Of a stretch of DNA of 8,051 nt, positions 1 to 5,797 are shown piece by piece; within the stretch, counting starts at the first letter, position 1, and each line of letters opens with the position of its first letter. The translations under genes were made by a program, and so were the position numbers. The stretch is from SIG673 sp045658525 (GTDB lineage Bacteria; Bacillota; Clostridia; Oscillospirales; CAG-272): assembly GCA_045658525.1 (NCBI GenBank), contig JAZOVD010000080.1:1-8051 (forward strand), read 5' to 3'. The notes below the pieces were generated by a model. The model saw only the letters and a list, made by a program, of their open reading frames with translations, ran no database searches and was not told where the DNA came from.

Positions 1-37
1 GAAATGAAAGTGATTGTCCTGCGGACAATTGCAAAGA

Positions 38-89
38 ACTTCTCTCACACGCCCACTTGTTACGGAGCGTGTGAGAGAAGTATTTTTTT
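38..89 (+). terminator. Strong intrinsic terminator of an upstream gene outside the window
   Basis: A perfect 15-bp inverted repeat (arms 38-52 and 67-81) encloses a 14-base loop and is followed by a run of seven T at 83-89. The U-tract is on the + strand side only, so it ends a rightward transcript entering from before position 1. That gene is not visible. A TGA at 5-7 in frame 2 could be its stop codon, but frames 1 and 3 stay open into the stem, so this is a guess. A smaller hairpin (13-19 with 23-29, three-base loop) lies just before it. Confidence 0.85.
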
Positions 90-154
90 ATTTTTGTGGT
101 ATTAAGGTTTACATTAATTTTTAGGGATCTACGTCCCCGACGGTCCGTTAACGT
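90..154. other. Intergenic spacer between two terminators, nothing recognised
   Basis: About 65 bases between the + strand terminator and the bidirectional terminator. I see no open reading frame of note, no promoter with a convincing -35/-10 pair and no RNA gene. The right half has short overlapping palindromes (132-135 with 139-142; 140-143 with 145-148; the 8-base palindrome 146-153). They are too short to assign a function. Confidence 0.5.
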
Positions 155-189
155 AAAAAAAGAACAGATGCGTGCATCTGTTCTTTTTT
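155..189 (-). terminator. Bidirectional intrinsic terminator closing the MoxR-DUF58-transglutaminase operon
   Basis: A perfect 10-bp stem (161-170 with 175-184) with a four-base loop is flanked by A155-A161 on the left and T184-T189 on the right. It therefore has a U-tract on either strand. On the minus strand it begins five bases after the stop codon of the transglutaminase-like gene, the expected place for the end of the three-gene leftward operon. On the + strand it would back up the stronger terminator at 38-89. Confidence 0.88.
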
Positions 190-193
190 ATCT

Positions 194-3013
194 TTATACT
201 GCGCGTTTGACGTATCTGTTCCAGAACTTCTGAGGTCTGCTCATGCTGCGGTAGGTGTCTCTGAGAAGCTCGTCGAGATATTCGGCGACCTCTCTCAGCT
301 CGACCGCGCTGTCTCCGTTACCGAATTCCTGTCTCTGAATGAGGTCAAGCACCTCGGAGAACGGCTTGCCCGTTACATATATGAAGTTTTCGTCAAGACG
401 CTTGGCGTACTCCGACGGAAGCTCTCCGCTCTTTGGTGAGTAGCCTACTGTTTCCATTACAGAGAACAGCGTTTCGTTTATCTTGTGAGAAAGCTCTCGG
501 TGTTCCGATTTATCAACACCGTAAACTGCTCGTTCTATCAAACGTTTTCTTTCGTAAATAGCTTGATATGCTTTATATTTTATGTATTTTACAGTCAAGA
601 ATATCGCAAGGAATATGATAGCCGCGCCTATACCGACTCTGAGTACCTTTGCCCACGGGAAATCCTTCTGGGGATTGGTTATAGGTCCGCCCGGCAGTAT
701 GACTCCCGGATAGCTAGGATCGTAAACGCCGTCTCCGCCTCCTTCGGGAGCTTCCGGAACTGTCGGCATATCCTCTTTGTCTATCGAACCGGAGCTGAGC
801 TTTATAGCGTTTCCGTAATAAGATCTGGCGTATCTGGGCGTAGCCTCGTAGGTAAGCCAGCCGTAGCCCGGATAATATACCTCGACCCACGCATGAGCGT
901 TTCTGTCGGTGATCTCGTCGCTGTAACCGCCTGCCTCGCCGTTACTTTCAAAGTTGGTGGCTATGTAGCCCTCAACGTATCTCGCGGGAACTCCAAGCTC
1001 TCTGAGTATGAGAGTAAGAGCTGTGGCGTACTGGACGCTGCTTCCCTCACGGGTCTCGGTAAGGAAGCTTTCAAACGGTGTGAGGTTTTTTGCCGTTCCC
1101 TTTGCGGGATTTGTGGAGAACGTGTAATTGGACACAAGGAACTGAACCGCTTTAATAACCTTTTCGTGTGTCGGCGTATCTATGGACAGGTTAAGGTTTT
1201 TGGCTATCTGCTTTACCGAGCTTATACCCGAAAGCGCTCCGCGGCAGTAGTTGATGTTTACGAACTCTGTGTATTTATCAACGAGAAGCACGTAACGGTT
1301 GTACATCTTCTCCTTTTCCTCGGGACTCCATGAGTTATATTCGCGGTAGAAAAGCTCGCGCTCCTCTGTCATGTGCGTTACTCCGTAGCTTTCCGCGGCG
1401 GTTATGAGCTGAAGCTCCTTTGCCGTGTCAGACATGCCCGGGTTATCGTGGCATATCTCTATAAAGTCGGACATCGCTCGTACGAAGCTGAGCATTGAGG
1501 TGAAGCTGTCGTGAGCCGTTGATACCGAAAGGTTTGTGGCATACGATGTTACTGAATAGGACTTATTCATATTGAGCCAGCCCGTAAGCGTCATACCGTC
1601 ATAGAAACGTGTCTGCTTTCCGCGGTAGCTCTTAGTACCCTCATAACGGTCAAGACCGACAGAGGAATCCGTTATGCTCGGAAGATAGAGGAGATTTCCT
1701 GTACCGACTCCGAGGTTCATTTTAATATCGAGGCGAAGCGCGGCGTAACCGTCAACAAGGTGGTCGGCGTAGCCTATCGCGTCGTCCATAAACGAATATT
1801 TGTCTCCCAGAAGATCGTAAAACGCTTCCGTCATAGTATCGGGAGAATAATGCGCGGTATAACCCGATTTGACCGAAAGCTCCGAAACGTAACGGTCGAA
1901 GTCATCTATCATATCGTTGGTCGGGGATACCCACGATTCACCGTTGAAGCGTCCCGATGCGACCCAGCCGCGAAGATAGACGTTCGGGGTGTTTTTATAA
2001 CTGCTCTTTATGGTCAGTACCGATTCGCCTGTGTATTTTAACGCTTTCGGGGCTACGTTACGGGAGTTATGCTCATCCATATTCCGTATAACGCCCATCT
2101 CTTTGAGGTTCGGCATATCTCCCGATATGACCGACGTGACTATGTCACGCGCTATGCTCATAGGCTTGCTTATGACTTCTATATCCTTCCACGTGCCCTT
2201 GACGGTTATTGCGGGGATAAGTATGCAGAGCAGGGCTATCAGCGCAGCCGCTCCGCCCGTATATCCTCCGAGCGAGGCACGGTTAACCCTGTCCTCCTTC
2301 TTTGCCTTATATGCGAAATCGAAGAAGCGCATTACTATCATAGCGAATAACGCCGTAAGGATCAGGGCAAATCCCCAGTTGGAGTTTGCGAGGTTGTAGG
2401 TTATTCCCGGCATAAAAACGACAAGCGTAAGGAGTATGGTCGGGATAAGAAGCGTTCTTTTCATATTACAGAGTGTAAGTATGAACGCTGAGATGAGCGA
2501 GAACAGGAGCATAGTTCCCATATTCATCGAGCTTGCTTCTCCGTAGTTTGAATAACGGCGCAGAAGCACGGACATATTTGAATATCCCGCTTCGACCAGC
2601 ACTGTTCCCGCGCTGTTGAGCGTGCAGTCAATACACGAGCCGAGGTAGTCGAAGAAGGTGGGATACATAAGTACCCATATAAGCACCGTTGCCGCAAACG
2701 CTCCGAGTCCCATAAGAGACACCTTTCCTCCGAACAGCAGGAGTCCGAAGATCGCGCTTGACAGTAAGGCGCACAGTAAAAGTCCGCCAAATCCTACTCC
2801 GAGAGCGAAGCAGTCGTTAAGAAATACCGTATATCCGAGTATCATAAGAGCGATGGTGGCGCACCTTATCACTATTCCGCCCGCAAGGGTGGACGTCGTT
2901 ACAGGCTGGCGCACCGGCGAAAGCTCATAATCGTCTCCGAATTTATCCGGCTTTTCTTTTATTGGTTTATCCGGCTTTTTTCCGGCTTTGGTTTTGTTGT
3001 TTACATTATCCAT
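194..3013 (-). CDS. Membrane-anchored transglutaminase-like protein (YebA/TgpA type) with serine at the expected catalytic cysteine
   Basis: The 939-residue protein starts with a lysine-rich cytoplasmic stretch (1-40), followed by about seven membrane segments (roughly 45-65, 70-95, 98-118, 165-182, 187-207, 212-232, 251-271). A long outer region leads into a transglutaminase core at about 612-730, then a glycine/proline-rich linker, one membrane segment (about 790-808) and a cytoplasmic tail of about 130 residues. The core shows the GVPARYVEGY signature (674-683), His707 in NAHAWVEV, and the YEATP motif with Glu723 at the usual acidic position. The family's catalytic cysteine, in a G-x-C-x-x-[FY]-A context, is replaced: residues 657-663 read GSSVQYA with Ser659 (codon AGC, 1037-1039). 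Classical activity is therefore doubtful. The only cysteines after residue 262 are Cys521 and Cys590. It is some 200 residues longer than I expect for YebA-like proteins, mostly in the outer region before the core. An in-frame TGA at 3026-3028 supports the ATG at 3013, although it lacks a clear Shine-Dalgarno site. Confidence 0.9.
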   Translation of the reverse strand: MDNVNNKTKAGKKPDKPIKEKPDKFGDDYELSPVRQPVTTSTLAGGIVIRCATIALMILGYTVFLNDCFALGVGFGGLLLCALLSSAIFGLLLFGGKVSLMGLGAFAATVLIWVLMYPTFFDYLGSCIDCTLNSAGTVLVEAGYSNMSVLLRRYSNYGEASSMNMGTMLLFSLISAFILTLCNMKRTLLIPTILLTLVVFMPGITYNLANSNWGFALILTALFAMIVMRFFDFAYKAKKEDRVNRASLGGYTGGAAALIALLCILIPAITVKGTWKDIEVISKPMSIARDIVTSVISGDMPNLKEMGVIRNMDEHNSRNVAPKALKYTGESVLTIKSSYKNTPNVYLRGWVASGRFNGESWVSPTNDMIDDFDRYVSELSVKSGYTAHYSPDTMTEAFYDLLGDKYSFMDDAIGYADHLVDGYAALRLDIKMNLGVGTGNLLYLPSITDSSVGLDRYEGTKSYRGKQTRFYDGMTLTGWLNMNKSYSVTSYATNLSVSTAHDSFTSMLSFVRAMSDFIEICHDNPGMSDTAKELQLITAAESYGVTHMTEERELFYREYNSWSPEEKEKMYNRYVLLVDKYTEFVNINYCRGALSGISSVKQIAKNLNLSIDTPTHEKVIKAVQFLVSNYTFSTNPAKGTAKNLTPFESFLTETREGSSVQYATALTLILRELGVPARYVEGYIATNFESNGEAGGYSDEITDRNAHAWVEVYYPGYGWLTYEATPRYARSYYGNAIKLSSGSIDKEDMPTVPEAPEGGGDGVYDPSYPGVILPGGPITNPQKDFPWAKVLRVGIGAAIIFLAIFLTVKYIKYKAYQAIYERKRLIERAVYGVDKSEHRELSHKINETLFSVMETVGYSPKSGELPSEYAKRLDENFIYVTGKPFSEVLDLIQRQEFGNGDSAVELREVAEYLDELLRDTYRSMSRPQKFWNRYVKRAV

Positions 3014-3046
3014 ATCTATATATGCTCATTTCTGTGGCAGTAGAGT

Positions 3047-4513
3047 TTACTGTTCAAAGGCGTGTCCGCCAAGCTCCGCTGACGTTTCCGTAAAGGTTAT
3101 CGAATGCTCGGTAAGTGCCTTTTTGCAGCGTCCTATATACGCAAGATAGTCTTCCTTGACCTTGGGGTCGTTTATTCTGTCCGCGGGACTGAAATAATAG
3201 ACCTCCGTTCCGTAATTTCCCGTTCCGCCTGATATAGATGATGCTCTCGTTACGTCGGTAACGAACTGACCGTTCATATGGCTGGTAACGAATATCAGCA
3301 TAACGTTCTGGGTCTCGGAAATAAGCGAGGTAAGGTCGGTGAAGCCTGCGTTTTCGTATGAGACGGGCGCGGTCGAGAAAAGCCTCAGAACGTTGAGGAA
3401 CTCCTCGTTGTTATGGCAGAAGCAGACTCTGGCGCCGCTTTCGTCGCGCGCGTCCTTCCACGCCATTATACAGGTATTTCCCTCGGACATCTCGCGGGAC
3501 GCTATCGCGACGGCAAGCTCGACTGCGCCGTCGATACCGTATTCGTTTATATCGTCATCGTAAGCGGGGTTAGCCTTGGTGTCGAAGCGCGCGGCTACGT
3601 CGCAGAAGATATATACGGTACGTCCGGAGTTCATATTGTAATTCTTGACTTGAAGCTCCTCTGATTTTGCCGACAGCTTCCAGTGGATGTTCTTCATCGG
3701 GTCGCCCGGAACGTAATCTCTTATCTCCGCTATATCGCTTCTTTCTATTCCCGTGATATTTCTGCGAATATCGACCTGGGAATCGGAAACGGAGTTAAGG
3801 AAGCGTTTTCCGAGCGTGAAGCGTCTTGGCATAACGTATATCGAACGGTAGTTGTAAAGTCTTACGTTTACGCGGAATATCTTGAAGAAATCATATACCG
3901 TTATCGTATCTATTCCGACGTCGTACGTTCCTCTGTACGCGAATTTAACGTTCTTTTTCAGAACGTAATCTCCCGTAGGAGAGAGGGCAACTCTTACTCT
4001 TTTCAGAACGCATCCGAGCGAACGCTTTCCGGGTATCCTGAGGTCGGCTTCCATAAACGGAGCCGGCAGGAATGAGTGGTTTACTATCTTTATCTCGAAC
4101 GACGTCTCGGTGTTTTTGTATATCTCCGAGCCGTTATGCTCTATAAACGAATCCACCGAAAGGAACATCACGAGCAGATAAGCAAGGGAAAATCCCAGCC
4201 ATATTATCGCGAAGAACATAAGAACGGTAGATATTGACGAAAGCAGCGCCTGAGTGAATATTACGGTAAACGCGAGGAATATGACGTAGGGGATAAATCC
4301 CGGGCCTACGCCGAAAACTCTTCTCGGCTTCGGTGCGTTTGTGTCTCGCTCGTCAAAGCCGAAGCTTGCCTTGCCCTTTTTACCGCGTTTGCGTTTTATC
4401 TCCGCGTTTCTTATGTACTTTTCGCCTTCCGTAAGCTCTTTTCGTTTGGTTGCTCTTTTTTTGAATTTACCGAAAATTCCATTTCCGGTCTTTTTTGTTT
4501 TTTTGGAACTCAT
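3047..4513 (-). CDS. DUF58-domain membrane protein (YeaD type), vWA-like
   Basis: This 488-residue protein has a very basic cytoplasmic N-terminus (1-66, many Lys/Arg), two membrane segments (about 72-92 and 95-118) and a large soluble part. It carries the DUF58 signature at about 264-287 (IRDYVPGDPMKNIHWKLSAK), followed by a vWA-like strand at 299-306 (TVYIFCDV). In vWA domains the metal site is DxSxS; here it reads Asp305-Val-Ala-Ala-Arg309, so both serines are missing and metal binding is unlikely. Family members are encoded beside MoxR ATPases and are thought to be their partners or substrates; that role is inferred here from position. The start is well supported: CGGAG (4520-4524) lies six bases before the ATG. 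It begins 41 bases after the ATPase gene and ends 33 bases before the transglutaminase-like gene. Confidence 0.9.
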   Translation of the reverse strand: MSSKKTKKTGNGIFGKFKKRATKRKELTEGEKYIRNAEIKRKRGKKGKASFGFDERDTNAPKPRRVFGVGPGFIPYVIFLAFTVIFTQALLSSISTVLMFFAIIWLGFSLAYLLVMFLSVDSFIEHNGSEIYKNTETSFEIKIVNHSFLPAPFMEADLRIPGKRSLGCVLKRVRVALSPTGDYVLKKNVKFAYRGTYDVGIDTITVYDFFKIFRVNVRLYNYRSIYVMPRRFTLGKRFLNSVSDSQVDIRRNITGIERSDIAEIRDYVPGDPMKNIHWKLSAKSEELQVKNYNMNSGRTVYIFCDVAARFDTKANPAYDDDINEYGIDGAVELAVAIASREMSEGNTCIMAWKDARDESGARVCFCHNNEEFLNVLRLFSTAPVSYENAGFTDLTSLISETQNVMLIFVTSHMNGQFVTDVTRASSISGGTGNYGTEVYYFSPADRINDPKVKEDYLAYIGRCKKALTEHSITFTETSAELGGHAFEQ

Positions 4514-4554
4514 AATATTCTCCGTTGGTATTAGAGATATTTTTTACTGCCGTT

Positions 4555-5532
4555 TCAGCGTATGAACGGAGCTTCGGTCTTTCTGAGTATCTCGGAAAGA
4601 ACGTCTGACGCCGTTACCTTGTTGAGACGGGCTTCCTGAGTGAGGGTTATTCTGTGCGCTACGACGTAGTTGAATACCGCGGCAACGTCATCGGGAAGAA
4701 CGTATTCGCGTCTCTGCATAAACGCGTAAGCCTGCGCGGTCTTCATAAGTGCGAGTGAGGCACGGGGGCTGGCTCCGAGAGCGAGGTACGCGCTTTCTCT
4801 GGTAGCGGTAACGAGAGAAACTATGTAGTTACATACGGCAGGCTCTATGTGGACCTTCTTGACCTCTCCGCGGATACGCTCTATTGAGCTTACGTCAGCT
4901 ACCGCCTGTATCTTGTCAGCAGGGTTGGAGTCGCGGCGGTCAGAGATTATAGCTACCTCCTCGGCAAAGCTCGGATAACCCATTGAAAGTCTTATGGCGA
5001 AACGGTCGAGCTGAGCCTCGGGAAGCGGATAAGTTCCGACAAATCCCGTGGGGTTCTGGGTAGCGATGACCATAAACGGCTCGGGCATATTGTACGTGAC
5101 GCCGTCAACCGTTACGCGATGCTCTTCCATCGCTTCGAGAAGCGCGGACTGAGTCTTCGGGGAAGCGCGGTTTATTTCGTCCGCGAGCATAATATTGGTC
5201 ATTGCGAGACCTTCCTGGAACTCGAATTTCTCTGTCTTTCTGTTGTACATATTAAATCCGGTTATGTCGGAAGCCATAACGTCGGGGGTGAACTGCGCGC
5301 GCTTGAAATTAAGACCCGCAGCCTTTGCGACGGCTGCCGCGAGGGTCGTTTTACCAACTCCCGGGACGTCCTCGATAAGAACGTGACCGCCTGAGAGCAG
5401 CGCGGTAAGGAGCATGGTAGCCTCTCTGTGCTTACCTATAACTACCTTTTCTATCTCTCCAAGGAGAGCGGCGGCGGTATCGAAAGCCGCGTTTGAGGTC
5501 TTGGTTGCTTTTCCGGTATTTTCAGTATTCAT
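4555..5532 (-). CDS. MoxR-family AAA+ ATPase (YeaC type)
   Basis: This 325-residue protein is full length for the family. The Walker A loop is at 57-63 (PGVGKTT, Lys61) and Walker B at 114-119 (Asp118, Glu119), running into the family signature DEINRASPKTQSALLEAMEE. Sensor 1 is in ATQNP (Asn160), the arginine finger region is LPEAQLDRF (Arg177), and sensor 2 is in GASPRAS (Arg257). MoxR ATPases are cytoplasmic hexameric machines that use ATP to assemble or activate partner proteins, often ones with a vWA or DUF58 domain. The next gene encodes a DUF58 protein and is the obvious candidate partner. It is the first gene of the operon, with a GAAAGGA ribosome site (5541-5547) eight bases before the ATG and a good promoter upstream. 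All ATPase residues I checked are intact. Confidence 0.95.
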   Translation of the reverse strand: MNTENTGKATKTSNAAFDTAAALLGEIEKVVIGKHREATMLLTALLSGGHVLIEDVPGVGKTTLAAAVAKAAGLNFKRAQFTPDVMASDITGFNMYNRKTEKFEFQEGLAMTNIMLADEINRASPKTQSALLEAMEEHRVTVDGVTYNMPEPFMVIATQNPTGFVGTYPLPEAQLDRFAIRLSMGYPSFAEEVAIISDRRDSNPADKIQAVADVSSIERIRGEVKKVHIEPAVCNYIVSLVTATRESAYLALGASPRASLALMKTAQAYAFMQRREYVLPDDVAAVFNYVVAHRITLTQEARLNKVTASDVLSEILRKTEAPFIR

Positions 5533-5574
5533 ATAAAAATTCCTTTCGGTTGTTGTATTTTTTTAGTTATCCGC

Positions 5575-5589
5575 ATAATACACTATTAT
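5575..5589. repeat. AT-rich inverted repeat at the predicted transcription start of the operon
   Basis: ATAATA and TATTAT (5575-5580 and 5584-5589) are perfect inverted arms around CAC. The repeat begins one base downstream of the -10 hexamer and covers the predicted start point near 5584. This is a typical operator position, but a 6-bp AT-only palindrome in AT-rich DNA can easily arise by chance. Confidence 0.3.
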
Positions 5590-5590
5590 A

Positions 5591-5619
5591 ATTATACCAT
5601 AATTATATTAATTTGTAAA
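5591..5619 (-). promoter_or_regulatory. Sigma-A type extended -10 promoter of the moxR operon
   Basis: On the minus strand, TTTACA (5614-5619) and a perfect TATAAT (5591-5596) are separated by exactly 17 bases. The spacer ends in TGG, giving the extended -10 form TGnTATAAT. The predicted start is near 5584, leaving a leader of about 50 bases before the ATG at 5532. Only one base of the -35 differs from TTGACA. I see no riboswitch or upstream peptide in the leader. Confidence 0.82.
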
Positions 5620-5676
5620 CACAATTTCGTCTTGCGTTTTTAACGAATTTAAAAGCGTATAATCGGCATTTTATAC

Positions 5677-5712
5677 AAAAAGAAAAGACTCCCTTGTGCA
5701 AAGGGAGCCTTT
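5677..5712 (-). terminator. Minus-strand intrinsic terminator just upstream of the moxR operon promoter
   Basis: The stem pairs 5689-5695 with 5701-5707 (CTCCCTT/AAGGGAG, five-base loop). It extends past one A-C mismatch by four more pairs (5684-5687 with 5709-5712). Read on the minus strand it is followed by a U-rich tail (TTTTCTTTTT, 5677-5686); on the + strand the tail is poor. It therefore ends leftward transcription arriving from the dacF side and shields the operon promoter. No gene on that strand lies nearer than uvrA, about 1.25 kb upstream. It could also act as a 5' leader hairpin if dacF were transcribed from before 5677. Confidence 0.7.
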
Positions 5713-5725
5713 ACGCCAAAATATA

Positions 5726-5745
5726 CTTAAAAAGTTCTTAAAAAG
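5726..5745. repeat. Two 9-base direct repeats 11 bases apart upstream of dacF
   Basis: CTTAAAAAG occurs at 5726-5734 and again at 5737-5745. The 11-base period is one helical turn, the arrangement recognised by OmpR-family response regulators such as PhoP and WalR in Bacillota. The hexamers do not match the WalR consensus (TGTWAH), so the regulator is unknown. The second copy overlaps the weak -35 proposed for dacF. The repeats are seen; the regulatory role is inferred. Confidence 0.35.
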
Positions 5746-5763
5746 CGGAAAAGAGCATATTTT
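5735..5763 (+). promoter_or_regulatory. Weak candidate promoter for dacF
   Basis: TTCTTA (5735-5740) and TATTTT (5758-5763) are 17 bases apart and would start transcription near 5770, giving a leader of about 28 bases. Both hexamers are poor matches, consistent with either a regulated promoter or a wrong call. The alternative is TATAAT at 5658-5663, which lacks a -35 at normal spacing (TTGCGT is 20 bases away) and would place the hairpin at 5684-5712 in the leader. Confidence 0.3.
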
Positions 5764-5797
5764 GTTTTTGAAATAACTGAAAGGTCGGGGCTAAAAT

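Larger units (their letters stand above)
155..5619 (-). other. Predicted three-gene operon: MoxR ATPase, DUF58 protein, transglutaminase-like membrane protein
   Basis: The promoter at 5591-5619 and the terminator at 155-189 bracket three leftward genes with gaps of 41 and 33 bases. I see no internal terminator. The order ATPase, DUF58, transglutaminase-like is the one known from B. subtilis yeaC-yeaD-yebA and many other bacteria, which supports co-transcription and joint function. That the three products form a complex is inference from this conserved linkage, not seen in the sequence. Confidence 0.8.

Noticed and set aside
127..153. Cluster of overlapping short palindromes between the two left terminators
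   Set aside because: Arms of four bases or less and no conserved arrangement; not distinguishable from chance.
485..1333. Open frame of 282 codons on the + strand
   Set aside because: Lies entirely antisense to the transglutaminase-like gene, has no recognisable domain and a composition typical of a reverse-strand shadow.
2623..2633. CxxC pair (Cys127, Cys130) in an outer loop of the transglutaminase-like protein as a redox or metal site
   Set aside because: A lone CxxC in a short loop without partner ligands is too little evidence.
3006..3029. Eight-codon leader peptide (MSIYRYG) before the transglutaminase-like gene
   Set aside because: No ribosome site and AT-rich surroundings; probably chance.
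3683..4075. Open frame of 130 codons on the + strand
   Set aside because: Antisense to conserved DUF58 sequence; no independent sign of coding.
5632..5663. TTGCGT / TATAAT as a + strand promoter for dacF
   Set aside because: The -10 is perfect but the spacing is 20 bases; no good -35 exists at 16-18 bases. Mentioned only as an alternative.
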